Source of the DNA: Algihabitans sp965233705
Lineage (GTDB): Bacteria > Pseudomonadota > Alphaproteobacteria > Kiloniellales > DSM-21159
Length of the DNA: 64,000 bases
NCBI GenBank assembly: GCA_965233705.1
Contig: CBDDTF010000002.1
Coordinates: 186,001-250,000, forward strand
Reading direction: 5' to 3'
The first letter of the stretch is position 1, and each line of letters starts with the position of its first letter. Of this stretch, positions 17,329 through 28,321 are shown piece by piece. The notes beneath the pieces are model-generated. The model did no database searches and had not been told where the DNA came from. It worked only from the letters and a program-made list of their open reading frames with translations. The translations under genes and the position numbers were made by a program.

Positions 17329-18626
17329 GGCGGCTCCCTCAGCGGCAGCAGCAGCAGCGCGCCGGCGACGAAGAGCAGCAGGATGGTGGCCATGCCCCAG
17401 CGCTGGCTCTCGGCCAGCAGGGTGACGCCGCCGACCAGGATCGGCCCGATCCAGGCCGTCACCTTGCCGGAGAGGGCGTAGAGGCCGAACATCTCGGTGC
17501 GCACCTCGGCCGGAGCCAGCCGCGCCATCAGGGTGCGGCTGGCCGATTGGGCCGGGCCGATGAAGGTGCCGATGGCACAGCCCAGGACGTAGAACCAGAG
17601 CTTCGACTCCACCACCAGGATGGCCGCGCCCAGGGCGATCAGGCAGCCCACGGCGATCAGCACGGTGCGCTTCGGCCCCAGCCAGTCGTCGACCCAGGCG
17701 AAGCCCACGGCGCCCAGCCCGGCGGTGACGTTGAGCAGGATGCCGAAGATCAGGATCTCGTCGAAGCCCATGCCGAAGGTGCCGGCGGCGTAAATTCCGC
17801 CGAAGGCGAAGAGCGTGTTGAGCCCGTCGGTGTAGAGCATGCGCGCGATCAGGAAGCGCAGCACCTGGCCGTAGCGCGGCAGCGCCTTCAAGGTGGCGCC
17901 CAGGGTCTTCAGCCCCTCGCGCACGGCGGCGCCGGCGGGCTTGCCCGTGCCGCGCCGGTCGGGCGTGAAGAGGAACAGCGGCAGCGCGAAGACCAGGAAC
18001 CAAAGGCCGACGAAGGGGCCGGTGATGCGCACATGCTCGTAAGCCGCCTTGTCGAGCCCGAGCAGCGGCGCGTCGGGCTGCACGAAGAGCAGCAGGCTGA
18101 CGCCCAGGCAGGCCAGCCCGCCGGCGTAGCCCGCGCCCCAGGCCCAGCCCGACAGGCGCCCCATCATGCCCGCCGGCGCCACCTCGGGCAGCATGGCGTT
18201 GTAGAAGACCGTGCCGATCTCGAAGGCGACGTTGGCCGCGGCGACCAGGAAGAGCGCCCAGACCAGCGCCCCCGGCTCCGGCGTCACCGTCCAGAGCAGC
18301 GCCCCGACGGCCACGCAGGCCAGGGAGAAGGCGGCGATCCAGGGCTTGCGCCGGCCATTCTGGTCGGCGATCGCCCCCAACACCGGGCTGGCCAGGGCGA
18401 TCACCAGGCCCGACAGCCCCATGGCGAAGCCCCACTGGCCGGTGCCGACCTCCGGGCTCGGCGCGATCACGTTGGTCACGTAAGCGGCGAAGACGAAGGT
18501 GACGATGACCGTCGGAAAGGCCGAGTTGGCCCAGTCGTAAAGGCACCAGGCGAGCAGGCCGCGCCGCCCCGCGCCCTGCGGGGTCGGCTCCGGCGCGGAG
18601 GGCTCTGGGGGCGCGGCGAAGGACAT
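17277..18626 (-). CDS. MFS transporter, UMF1/Atg22-like
   Basis: The 449-residue protein is a 12-helix major facilitator of the UMF1 group, related to yeast vacuolar amino-acid exporter Atg22. Characteristic segments are LLAWCLYDWANSAFPTVIVT at the N-terminus, the FVFAAYV helix, and the loop GAIADQNGRRKPWI with the MFS RxGRR-type motif, then NAMLPEVAPAGMMGRLSGWAWG. The cargo is unknown. The ATG at 18626 gives a normal short cytoplasmic N-terminus rich in proline. It is divergent from the YbjQ-type gene. Confidence 0.9.
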   Translation of the reverse strand: MSFAAPPEPSAPEPTPQGAGRRGLLAWCLYDWANSAFPTVIVTFVFAAYVTNVIAPSPEVGTGQWGFAMGLSGLVIALASPVLGAIADQNGRRKPWIAAFSLACVAVGALLWTVTPEPGALVWALFLVAAANVAFEIGTVFYNAMLPEVAPAGMMGRLSGWAWGAGYAGGLACLGVSLLLFVQPDAPLLGLDKAAYEHVRITGPFVGLWFLVFALPLFLFTPDRRGTGKPAGAAVREGLKTLGATLKALPRYGQVLRFLIARMLYTDGLNTLFAFGGIYAAGTFGMGFDEILIFGILLNVTAGLGAVGFAWVDDWLGPKRTVLIAVGCLIALGAAILVVESKLWFYVLGCAIGTFIGPAQSASRTLMARLAPAEVRTEMFGLYALSGKVTAWIGPILVGGVTLLAESQRWGMATILLLFVAGALLLLPLREPPQQAAQGRPEDEAAARG

Positions 18627-18756
18627 GGCGGCCCTAAGCTGACGACATCGCGCGCAGCGCACAAGCTTGCTATCGTCGCCCCGCAGCCGCCCGGACCCCG
18701 CCGGGGCGGCCGGACACCACCGACGGCTCAGACAGCGCAGAGGACTCGCCACCGCC

Positions 18757-19071
18757 ATGCTCGTGGTCACCACCGACGGGATCGAAGGCCAGCGCATCGT
18801 CGCCTACAAGGGCATCGTCGCCGGCGAGTGCATCATCGGCGCCAACATCTTCCGGGACTTCTTCGCGTCGGTCCGCGACATCGTCGGCGGGCGCGCCGGC
18901 GCCTACGAGAAGGCCCTGCGCGACGCCAAGGACGAGGCCATCGCCGACCTGGTGGAAAAGGCCCAGGCGCTGGGCGCCAACGCCGTGGTCGGCGTCGACC
19001 TGGACTACGAGACGGTGGGCGAATCCATGCTGATGGTCAGCGCCAACGGCACCGCCGTGGTGATCGAGTAG
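18757..19071 (+). CDS. YbjQ/UPF0145 family heavy-metal-binding-like protein
   Basis: The 104-residue protein matches the YbjQ family, small pentameric proteins of unknown role annotated as possible heavy-metal binding. Diagnostic segments are VTTDGIEGQRIVAYKGIVAGE at the start, the central RDIVGGRAGAYEKALRDAKDEA and the C-terminal ALGANAVVGVDLDYETVG. ATG at 18757 begins the conserved region directly. It lies divergent from the MFS gene and convergent with the DMT transporter at 19096. Confidence 0.92.
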   Translation: MLVVTTDGIEGQRIVAYKGIVAGECIIGANIFRDFFASVRDIVGGRAGAYEKALRDAKDEAIADLVEKAQALGANAVVGVDLDYETVGESMLMVSANGTAVVIE

Positions 19072-19095
19072 CCGGCCGCGCCGGGCGCGACGCCG

Positions 19096-20028
19096 CTACT
19101 CCACCACGGCGGCGCGTTCGCGCTCCTTGCGGGTGCCCAGGCGCGCCTCGCGCCGCGCGATATAGAGGGTGGAGGCGACGATGACGGCGGCGCCGGACAG
19201 GGTCCAGACCTCCGGCACCTCGCCGAAGAAGGCGAAGCCCAGCACCATGGCGAAGAGGATCTTCGAGTAGTCGAAGGGCGCCACGAAGCTGGCCTCGCCG
19301 GCGCGGTAGGCCTTGATCACCAGCGACTGGCCGCAGACCCCGATGACGCCGACCGCCGCCAGCATCGCCCACTGCTCCAACGTCGGCGGCTGCCAGGCCC
19401 GGATCGCGGGGACCAGCGCCAGCGCGATCGAGGCCAGGCAGAACCACAGCAGCATCACGGCCTGCGGCTCGCTCTTGGGCAGGCGCTTGACCATGATCAC
19501 CGCCACCGCGATGCCGAAGGCCATGCCCAGCGCCCCCAGGAAGCCGCCGAGCTCGATCCCCTCGCCGACCAGCAGCGAGTCGGGGCGCAGCATGATCAGC
19601 ACCCCGGCGAAGCCGACCAGCGTGGCGGTCCAGCGCCGCCAGCGCACCACCTCGCCCAGCACGAAGATCGCCAGCACCGTGGCGAAGAGCGGCGTGGTGA
19701 AGCCGATCGCCGTCACCTCGGCCAGCGGCAGGCGCGAGAGGGCGTAGAAGCCCGACAGCATGGCGCCGGCCCCGGCCAGCGCGCGAATCAGGTGGGAGAC
19801 GGGATAGGCCGTGCGCAGGGCCGGCAGCCCGACCGCCCAGACGAAGGGCAGCACGGCCAGCAGCGCGAAGCCGGCGCGCGCCAGGGCGATCTGGAAGAAG
19901 GACATGCCCGAGGCCGCCAGCGCCTTGACCAGCACGCCGTTGGCGGTGAACACCAGGGCGGAGCCCAGCATCCAGAGCGCACCCTCCAGGTTGGGCGCCA
20001 GCGGGCCGCTCCGGCTGCGCAGTCCCAT
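19096..20028 (-). CDS. EamA/DMT family transporter (downstream copy)
   Basis: The 310-residue protein has ten predicted membrane helices arranged as two EamA repeats, the drug/metabolite exporter fold. The first repeat includes LEGALWMLGSALVFTANGVL and the second includes LGALGMAFGIAVAVIMVKRL. The cargo is unknown. It lies 30 bases downstream of a second EamA gene on the same strand and resembles it clearly (for example shared LPLAxxxAxxFTxPLFAT and VxxxRRWxATxVGFxGVLIxLRP), so the pair looks like a tandem duplication. Confidence 0.9.
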   Translation of the reverse strand: MGLRSRSGPLAPNLEGALWMLGSALVFTANGVLVKALAASGMSFFQIALARAGFALLAVLPFVWAVGLPALRTAYPVSHLIRALAGAGAMLSGFYALSRLPLAEVTAIGFTTPLFATVLAIFVLGEVVRWRRWTATLVGFAGVLIMLRPDSLLVGEGIELGGFLGALGMAFGIAVAVIMVKRLPKSEPQAVMLLWFCLASIALALVPAIRAWQPPTLEQWAMLAAVGVIGVCGQSLVIKAYRAGEASFVAPFDYSKILFAMVLGFAFFGEVPEVWTLSGAAVIVASTLYIARREARLGTRKERERAAVVE

Positions 20029-20058
20029 CGCCTAGCCCCTGCCCCCCGCACCCGGCAT

Positions 20059-21117
20059 CTAGATCCGCCCCTGCGGCCCGCCGGCATCGGCGGCGACCCG
20101 GCTCGCCCGCGTGTGCTCGCGCGCGACCCGCGCCTCGCGGTGGGCGATATAGACGGTCGAGCCGGCGATCACCCCGGCGCCGACCCAGGTCCAGAGGTCC
20201 GGCACCTCGCCGTAGAGGAAGAAGGCGAAGAGCGCGATGAAGGGCAGGCGCATGTAGTCGAAGGGCAGCACCGCCGAGGCGTCGGCCCGGGCGTAGGCGC
20301 GGGTCAGCCCCATGTGGGAGATCACCGCGACGGCGCCGATCAGCGCCAGCAGCCCCAGCATCTCCAGGCTCGGCCAGCGCCAGACGAACAGCGCCGGGAT
20401 CAGCGACAGCGGCGTCAGCAGCAGGTTCATCCACAGCACGATGGTCGCCGGCGCGTCGCGCCCCGACAGGGTCTTCACCATCAGCACCGAGGAGGCCATG
20501 AAGAGCGCCGCCAGCACCGGCAGGCCGGTCAGCCAGGTGATCTCGCCGTCGCCGGGCCGCAGGATGATCAGCACCCCCAGGAAGCCGACGAAGGTCGCGC
20601 TCCAACGCCGCGCCCGCACCACCTCGCCCAGGATCAGCGCGGCGCCGGCGGTGGCGAAGAGCGGCACGGTGAAGTTCAGCGCCACCGCCTGGGCCAGCGG
20701 CAGCAGGGAGACCGAGTAGAACCAGCAGAGCATGCCGATCAGGCCGATGCCGGCGCGCAGCAGGTGCAGCTTCAGGTTGGTCGTGGGCAGGGCCTTGGCG
20801 GCGCCGCTCGACAGCAGCCAGGGCAGCATGAACAGCGAGGCGAAGAGGTTGCGGAAGAAGGCGATCTGCGCCGGCTCGACCTCCGCCGAGACCTCGCGGA
20901 TCAGGATGTTCATCACCGAAAAGCCGAGCGAGGCGGCGGTCATGTAGAGCGCGCCGGTCACGGCGGCGCTCAGGGGCGCGCGACCCGCCGCCGCGCTTCC
21001 CGCCGCCGCGCTTCCCGCCGCCGCGCTTCCCGTCCGCGCGCGTCCGGGCGTCGCGCACCCGGGCGTCACCCGGTCCGGGGCGACGGCCGTCTCGGTTGTG
21101 GTGGAGTTGTCTGACAT
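20059..21117 (-). CDS. EamA/DMT family transporter (upstream copy)
   Basis: This 352-residue transporter has two EamA repeats of five helices each, starting at LSAAVTGALYMTAASLGFSV. The ATG at 21117 is followed by about 45 low-complexity residues, including three SAAAG units encoded by a 15-base tandem repeat, before the first helix. The partner gene at 19096 is its likely paralogue. The two stop-to-start and share one transcript by spacing. Substrate is not predictable from sequence. Confidence 0.9.
   Translation of the reverse strand: MSDNSTTTETAVAPDRVTPGCATPGRARTGSAAAGSAAAGSAAAGRAPLSAAVTGALYMTAASLGFSVMNILIREVSAEVEPAQIAFFRNLFASLFMLPWLLSSGAAKALPTTNLKLHLLRAGIGLIGMLCWFYSVSLLPLAQAVALNFTVPLFATAGAALILGEVVRARRWSATFVGFLGVLIILRPGDGEITWLTGLPVLAALFMASSVLMVKTLSGRDAPATIVLWMNLLLTPLSLIPALFVWRWPSLEMLGLLALIGAVAVISHMGLTRAYARADASAVLPFDYMRLPFIALFAFFLYGEVPDLWTWVGAGVIAGSTVYIAHREARVAREHTRASRVAADAGGPQGRI
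20983..21040. repeat. 15-bp in-frame tandem repeat in a DMT transporter N-terminus
   Basis: The unit CCGCCGCGCTTCC is repeated with a 15-base period, encoding successive SAAAG units in the cytoplasmic N-terminal tail. The period keeps the frame, so copy number can vary without breaking the gene. Confidence 0.7.
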
Positions 21118-21455
21118 CTGTCGCGCAAGACTAGAGGCTCGGCCGGCGGCGGGCCAGCCCCGCCGCTTGCATGGCAACCTTGCACGGGCGGAGCGAAGGG
21201 ACGCCCGCGAGGGCGCGCACGCGCCGGCGACCGGACGCGGGACGGTGGTCAGGGCGGCGGCGGGACGGGCGTCAGCGGGGCGGGACGGGCGTCAGCGCGG
21301 CGGGCACGCCGCCCCGCAAAGCGGTTCCATAGGGCCCCGACCTGCTCTAGTCTCGCGCCGGCCGCGCGGCAGGGCCAGGTCCCGATCCCCGATCCCTGCC
21401 CCGGCCCCTGGAACACCACCGAGACGACAGCCGAGACGAAAGCGGACCAGCAGCG
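21118..21455. other. divergent intergenic region, DMT transporter / acetoacetyl-CoA synthetase
   Basis: This 338-base gap contains a 20-base direct repeat in two copies (CGGGACGGGCGTCAGCG near 21260 and 21280). I see no gene. A possible AGACGAAAGCGGA ribosome-binding region precedes the start at 21456. No clear promoter motif was found. Confidence 0.4.
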
Positions 21456-23435
<1,980 letters not shown>

Positions 23436-23485
23436 CGCCGCGCCGCTGGCCCGGCGGCCCGGCCGCCGGGGGCGCGCCCCGCCCG

Positions 23486-24484
23486 CTACTCCTCGACGCG
23501 GGCGATGCGCCGCTCGATGGCGTCCCAGATCAGCGCCGAGAGGTTGACGCCGTCGAAGCGGTCGATCTCCTGAATGCCGGTCGGGCTGGTGACGTTGATC
23601 TCGGTCAGGTAATCGCCGATCACGTCGATGCCGACGAAGATCAGGCCCTGGGCGCGCAGGGTCGGCCCCAGGGCGCGGCAGATCTCCCGGTCGCGCGCCG
23701 TCAGCTCCGCCTTCTCGGCGCGGCCGCCGACATGCATGTTGGAGCGCGCCTCGCCCTTGGCCGGCACGCGGTTGATCGCGCCGACCGGCTCGCCGTCGAC
23801 CAGGATGATCCGCTTGTCGCCCTGGCGCACCTGCGGCAGGTAGCGCTGCACGATGATCGGCTCGCGGTAGAGCTCGGTGAAGAGCTCCAGCAGCGCGCCC
23901 AGGTTCTCGTCCTCCGGGGTCAGGTGGAACACGCCCGCCCCGCCGTTGCCGAACAGCGGCTTGACGATGATGTCGCCCTGGGCCTCGCGGAAGGCGACGA
24001 TTTCCGCCTTGTCGCTGGTGATCAGCGTGGGCGGCATCAGCTCGGCGAAGTGGGTGACGAAGAGCTTTTCCGGCGCGTTGCGCACGCTGGTCGGGTCGTT
24101 GACCACCAGGGTCGCGGGATGCACGTGCTCCAGCAGGTGGGTGGCGGTGATGTAGGCCATGTCGAAGGGCGGGTCCTGGCGCATCAGCACCACGTCCACG
24201 CCGGCGAGGTCGAGCGGCTCGAAGGCGCCGAGGCTGAAGTGGTCGCCGACCTGGCGGCGGACCTGCAGGCGGCGCGCGCGTGCGGTCAGGCGGCCGTGAT
24301 TGAAGCTGAGGTCCTGCGGCAGGTAGTGCCAGAGCGCGTGGCCGCGCGCCTGCGCCTCCAGGGCCAGGGCGAAGGTGCTGTCGGCGTTGATGTCGACCCC
24401 CTCGATGGGGTCCATCTGGATGGCGACGGCCAGGGACGGGGCGGCCAGGGACGGGGCGGCCAGGGACGGGGCGGCGGACGACAT
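23486..24484 (-). CDS. gshB: glutathione synthetase
   Basis: Glutathione synthetase joins glycine to gamma-glutamylcysteine using ATP. The 332-residue ATP-grasp protein begins its conserved part at VAIQMDPIEGVDINADSTFAL, and shows VVNDPTSVRNAPEKLFVTHF, the ATP-grasp glycine loop KPLFGNGGAGVF and the C-terminal ligand region TEINVTSPTGIQEIDRFDGVN. The N-terminus before the conserved part holds three SLAAP units, encoded by a 15-base tandem repeat at 24429-24474. The surrounding order gshB-sirB1-yraN-rsmI resembles that of other alphaproteobacteria. Confidence 0.95.
   Translation of the reverse strand: MSSAAPSLAAPSLAAPSLAVAIQMDPIEGVDINADSTFALALEAQARGHALWHYLPQDLSFNHGRLTARARRLQVRRQVGDHFSLGAFEPLDLAGVDVVLMRQDPPFDMAYITATHLLEHVHPATLVVNDPTSVRNAPEKLFVTHFAELMPPTLITSDKAEIVAFREAQGDIIVKPLFGNGGAGVFHLTPEDENLGALLELFTELYREPIIVQRYLPQVRQGDKRIILVDGEPVGAINRVPAKGEARSNMHVGGRAEKAELTARDREICRALGPTLRAQGLIFVGIDVIGDYLTEINVTSPTGIQEIDRFDGVNLSALIWDAIERRIARVEE
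24429..24474. repeat. 15-bp in-frame tandem repeat in gshB
   Basis: The unit CCAGGGACGGGGCGG occurs three times, encoding repeated SLAAP in the N-terminus of glutathione synthetase ahead of the conserved fold. Confidence 0.85.
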
Positions 24485-24687
24485 GGACGAGCGGACTCCC
24501 GGCTTGCGATGACCTGCCGGCGGCGCCCGCTTGCACGGGCCGCGCGCCGCGTTTTCACGGCCAGGCCGCGCTCCGGCCTGGCGGGCGCCGTGGCGCCGGC
24601 CCTCAGGTAGCACTCCCCGGCCCCGGGCGGAAGCCGCCGGGGCGGGGCGCGGCGCAGCCCGCGCCTGGCCGGTCGGTCAGGGACGAC

Positions 24688-25542
24688 TCAGTTGAGCCGG
24701 CCGCGCAACTGGCGCAGCAGTTCGTCGGTCTGCTGGCGCAGGCTGCCCGGCGGCGCCAGCTCGAGGAAATGCTCCAGGCTGACGATGGCCGCGCGCAGGT
24801 TGGAGAGGTGGGCGTGCAGCAGCCCGGCCTCGCGCCAGAAGCCGGCCTGGTCGGGCGCCAGCAGCAGCATCGACTCGACCATCTGCAATGCCTGCTCGGG
24901 GCGCTGCTCGCGCAGGTGCCGGAGCTTCAGGTTGTTCTGCAGGCGCAGCAGGATCTCGCGGTTGCCCGTCGGCGCGTAGTGCTCCGGCCGCAACTCCGCG
25001 TCCACGCCGGCCAGCACCTTGAGCAGCTCGCGCAGGTCGGCCGCCTGCAGCTCGCGCAGCTCGTTGAAGGGGTCGACCACGGCCCGCTCGGCGCCGACCT
25101 GGAGCTGCAGCAGGAAGTGGCCGGGGAAGGACAGGCCCGCCACGTCCCAGTCCTGGGCGCGCGCCACGTCGCTCACCAGGATGCCCAGCGCCACCGGCAG
25201 GCCGCGGCGCCGGTCGATCACCCGCATCAGGTTGGCGTTCTGCAGGTCGTCGTAGGTCTCCTCGTCGCCGGCATAGCCGTAGCGCGCGAAGATCACCTCG
25301 CGCAGCACCCGCAGGCGCGTCTGCAGGTCGACGGCACCGTCGTTCGCGGCGGCCAGGTCGGCCGCGTCGCGCCGCATCAGCGAGAGGTGGTGGCGGTAGC
25401 GCTCCAGCGGCAGCTTGGGCTGGTCCAGCGCGGCCAGCAGCAGCGCCGTCTCGGCCAGGTCGATCTCGGCGTCCGGCAGGCCGCCGACCCGGCGCAGGGC
25501 GGACTCCAAGTCCTGCCGGCCGCTGGCCAGCGACCAGTTCAC
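24688..25542 (-). CDS. SirB1 family protein (transglutaminase-like plus TPR)
   Basis: SirB1-family proteins combine an N-terminal transglutaminase-like region with C-terminal tetratricopeptide repeats; their role is not established. In this 284-residue protein the first part contains YGYAGDEETYDDLQNANLMRVIDRRRGLPVALGIL and GLSFPGHFLLQL, the family signature, and the last 90 residues (LRHLREQRPEQALQMVESML and following) look like two TPR units. GTG at 25542 is used as start. The gene lies between yraN and gshB on the same strand. Confidence 0.88.
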   Translation of the reverse strand: MNWSLASGRQDLESALRRVGGLPDAEIDLAETALLLAALDQPKLPLERYRHHLSLMRRDAADLAAANDGAVDLQTRLRVLREVIFARYGYAGDEETYDDLQNANLMRVIDRRRGLPVALGILVSDVARAQDWDVAGLSFPGHFLLQLQVGAERAVVDPFNELRELQAADLRELLKVLAGVDAELRPEHYAPTGNREILLRLQNNLKLRHLREQRPEQALQMVESMLLLAPDQAGFWREAGLLHAHLSNLRAAIVSLEHFLELAPPGSLRQQTDELLRQLRGRLN

Positions 25543-25667
25543 CGCCGCCTCCGGGCGCGGTCGCCGGCTGGAGGGAGCTGCTCGCCCGCCATCATCCTGT
25601 CGTCGTCCCCGTCGTCATCGCAGCAGGAGGGTAAGGCTTCGCGTGGAAAAAACCAGTGGGGGCCGCC

Positions 25668-26090
25668 CTAAGGCCGCCAGGCGTCCGGCAGATGGCGCGG
25701 CCGGCGGCCGGGCACCAGCAGCAGCGCGTCGAAGCGGCGCTCGCAGCCGGCCAGGTCTGGCCGGCCGGCCAGCCAGGCCTCCGCCGCGCGCATGATGCGT
25801 CGGCGCTGGCGCGGGGTGATCGCTGCCAGCGCCGCCTCCAGGCTGCGCCGCCGCTTGACCTCGACGAAGGCCAGGCGGCGGCCGCGCCGCGCCACCAGGT
25901 CGATCTCCCCGACCGGCAGGCGCAGGCCGCGGGCCAGGATGCGATAGCCCTTGAGCCGCAGCCACCAGGCTGCCAGCAGCTCCGCCCGCCGCCCCGCGCC
26001 GTAGGCGTGCCGGCGCGCCGCGACGCCGCGCCCGCCTCCGCCCCCCTTCGCGGCCGTCCCCCGGCGGCGGCCGGCGGGCGCAGGGCTCAC
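25668..26090 (-). CDS. YraN/UPF0102 family endonuclease-fold protein
   Basis: The 140-residue protein belongs to UPF0102, a family with a restriction-endonuclease-like fold and no firm function. The core AAWWLRLKGYRILARGLRLPVGEIDLVARRGRRLAFVEVKRR carries the E-x-D...ExK residues of that fold near residues 62-79, and ITPRQRRRIMRAAEAWL follows. A basic low-complexity N-terminus precedes the fold. Its start overlaps the rsmI stop by four bases, a pairing seen widely in proteobacteria. Confidence 0.92.
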   Translation of the reverse strand: MSPAPAGRRRGTAAKGGGGGRGVAARRHAYGAGRRAELLAAWWLRLKGYRILARGLRLPVGEIDLVARRGRRLAFVEVKRRRSLEAALAAITPRQRRRIMRAAEAWLAGRPDLAGCERRFDALLLVPGRRPRHLPDAWRP

Positions 26091-27064
26091 GCCTGCGGCT
26101 CCCGGGCGCCGCTCAGCGCCAGGGCGCGGGCGTAGACCTGCTTGCGCGGCAGCCCGCTGGCCGCCTGCACCGCCTTGACCGCGTCCTTCAGGCTGCCGCC
26201 GGCGGCCAGCGCCGCGCGGAGCTGGGCGTCGAGCTGCTCCGGCCCGACCGCCTCGGCGGCCGGCGGGCCGACCAGCACCACGATCTCGCCCTTGGGCTGC
26301 GCCGCCTCGGCATAGGCGGCGGCCAGCGCGCCCAGCTCGTCGCGCCGCAGCTCCTCGAACAGCTTGGTCAGCTCGCGCGCCACGGCCGCCTGGCGGTCGG
26401 CGCCCAGCACCGCGGCCATGTCGGCCAGGCTGGCGGCGAGGCGCTGCGGCGCCTCGAAGAAGACCAGCGTGGCCGGGACCGCCTTCAGCTCCTCCAGCCA
26501 GCGCTGGCGCGCGGCCGACTTGGGCGGCGGGAAGCCGGCGAAGCAGAAGCGGTCGCTCGGCAGGCCGGCGGCGACCAGCCCGGCGAGCACCGCCGAGGCG
26601 CCCGGCACCGGCACCACGCGCACGCCCGCCTCGATGGCGGCGCGCACCAGCTTGTAGCCGGGGTCGGAGACCAGCGGCGTGCCGGCGTCGCTGACCAGCG
26701 CCACCGTCTCGCCCCTTTTGAGCGCTTCGATCAGTTTCGGTCGCACGCGCGCCGCGTTATGTTCGTGGTAGGCGACGAGAGAACGATCGGGGCGGTCGAG
26801 GCCATGGGCCTGCAGCAGTCGACGGGTATAGCGCGTGTCCTCGCAGGCGAGGAGGTCGGCCTGGTCCAGCGTGGCCAGGGCGCGCAGCGTGACGTCCGCG
26901 AGATTGCCGATCGGGCAGGCCACCAGATGCAGGCCCGGGTCCAGCGGCTTCAGCGGCGTGGTCACGCGCAGCAGGCCCGCCTCCGCCCCCGGCGCGGCGG
27001 TTTCGGCCGCAGCCTCGGAGTCGCCTTCGGTTTCACCAGCGGGAGCGGATCGTGATCCCTTCAT
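26087..27064 (-). CDS. rsmI: 16S rRNA 2'-O-methyltransferase (C1402), RsmI
   Basis: RsmI methylates the ribose of C1402 in 16S rRNA. The 325-residue protein has the family signatures LHLVACPIGNLADVTLRAL, CEDTRYTRRLLQAHGL, TVALVSDAGTPLVSDPGYKLV and PSDRFCFAGFPPPKSAARQRWL. The ATG at 27064 is chosen as the first plausible start before the conserved region and gives an acidic N-terminal extension of about 35 residues. The start codon region overlaps the divergent lipoprotein gene by 13 bases, so the two 5' ends share DNA. Confidence 0.94.
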   Translation of the reverse strand: MKGSRSAPAGETEGDSEAAAETAAPGAEAGLLRVTTPLKPLDPGLHLVACPIGNLADVTLRALATLDQADLLACEDTRYTRRLLQAHGLDRPDRSLVAYHEHNAARVRPKLIEALKRGETVALVSDAGTPLVSDPGYKLVRAAIEAGVRVVPVPGASAVLAGLVAAGLPSDRFCFAGFPPPKSAARQRWLEELKAVPATLVFFEAPQRLAASLADMAAVLGADRQAAVARELTKLFEELRRDELGALAAAYAEAAQPKGEIVVLVGPPAAEAVGPEQLDAQLRAALAAGGSLKDAVKAVQAASGLPRKQVYARALALSGAREPQA

Positions 27065-28296
27065 GCCTGCCCTTCGTTTCGGTGCCGCGCCCGGCGCGCG
27101 CCGTCGCTCTGTTCGGGGTTCTGCTGCTCGGCCTGTCGGCCTGCAGCGGCGCGAATGATGCCGCACCGCAGAGCGGCGGACAAACGCCGACGCCGCCGAC
27201 CGCCCAGCGCGCGCCCGAGCCGACGCCGCCGCCGGAGCCGCCGCGTGCGCCCGGCGAGGCCAGCGTGGCGCTATTGCTGCCGCTGAGCGGCCAGCAGGGC
27301 ACCCTGGGCCAGGCGCTGCTGAACGCCGCGCAGATGGCGGTGTTCGACGTCGGCGGCGAGAGCTTCGAGCTGACGGTGCACGACACCACGGGCCGGCCCC
27401 AGGGCGCCGAGCAGGCCATGCAGGCGGCGCTCGACCAGGGCGCCGACCTGGTGCTCGGGCCGCTGTTCTCCGCCTCGGTGGCGGCCGGCGCGCCGCGCGC
27501 GCGCAGCCGGCAGGTGCCGGTGATCGCCTTTTCCAACGACCGCAGCGTGGGCGGTCGCGGGGTCTGGGTGATCGGCCTCGACCCGGCCGCGCAGGTCGAC
27601 CGCGTGGTCGACTACGCCACCCGCCAGGGGCTGACGCGCTTCGCCGCCCTGGCGCCGCGCAACCCCTACGGCGACACGGTGCTGCAGGCGCTGCAGCAGG
27701 CGGCGGCGCGCTACGGCGGCTACGTCGCCCAGGTGGCGACCTACGACCCGCGGGCGGTCAACGAGGCCGGGCCGGTGGTGCGCCAGCTCGCTGCCGCGCG
27801 CGGCAGCTACGACGCACTGCTGATCCCGGCCGGCGGCAACGAGCTGCTCGGCCTGGCGCCGCTGCTGCCCTACTACGACATCGACCCCGCCGAGACCCAG
27901 TACCTCGGCACCCAGCTCTGGGAGGACCCCGGCCTGGGCCGGGAGAACGCCCTGGTCGGCGGCTGGTTCGGCGCGCCGGAGCGCGAAGGCTGGACCCAGT
28001 GGGCGGCGCGCTACCGCGAGCTCTACGGCGAGACGCCGCCGCGCCTGGCCTCGCTGGCCTACGACGCCACGGCCCTCGCCGCGGTGCTGGCGCGCGAGGC
28101 CGGCCAGGCCGGCCAGGCACCGGACTACGCCACCGCCGAGCTGACCGATCCCAACGGCTTCGCCGGGGTCGACGGCATCTTCCGGCTGAGCGGCGACGGC
28201 ACCGCCGAGCGCGGGCTGGCGGTGCTGGAGCTGCAGCGCGACGCCATCGAGCTGCGCGAGGCCGCGCCCCGCAGCTTCCAGCGGGTCGGCTCCTGA
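27052..28296 (+). CDS. penicillin-binding protein activator (LpoA-like) lipoprotein
   Basis: This 414-residue lipoprotein has the periplasmic-binding-protein fold used by LpoA-like activators of peptidoglycan synthases and lies beside rsmI as in many alphaproteobacteria. A signal peptide ends in lipobox LLGLSACSG near residue 31. A Pro/Thr-rich linker follows to about residue 68, then the type-1 binding fold, EASVALLLPLSGQQGTLGQALLNAAQMAV through FGAPEREGWTQWAARYRELYGETPP. GTG at 27052 has GGGAGCG upstream. It overlaps the divergent rsmI start by 13 bases. The LpoA role is inferred from fold and context. Confidence 0.87.
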   Translation: MIPSCLPFVSVPRPARAVALFGVLLLGLSACSGANDAAPQSGGQTPTPPTAQRAPEPTPPPEPPRAPGEASVALLLPLSGQQGTLGQALLNAAQMAVFDVGGESFELTVHDTTGRPQGAEQAMQAALDQGADLVLGPLFSASVAAGAPRARSRQVPVIAFSNDRSVGGRGVWVIGLDPAAQVDRVVDYATRQGLTRFAALAPRNPYGDTVLQALQQAAARYGGYVAQVATYDPRAVNEAGPVVRQLAAARGSYDALLIPAGGNELLGLAPLLPYYDIDPAETQYLGTQLWEDPGLGRENALVGGWFGAPEREGWTQWAARYRELYGETPPRLASLAYDATALAAVLAREAGQAGQAPDYATAELTDPNGFAGVDGIFRLSGDGTAERGLAVLELQRDAIELREAAPRSFQRVGS

Positions 28297-28321
28297 ACGC
28301 CGCCGGCAGGCCGCACCGCCC

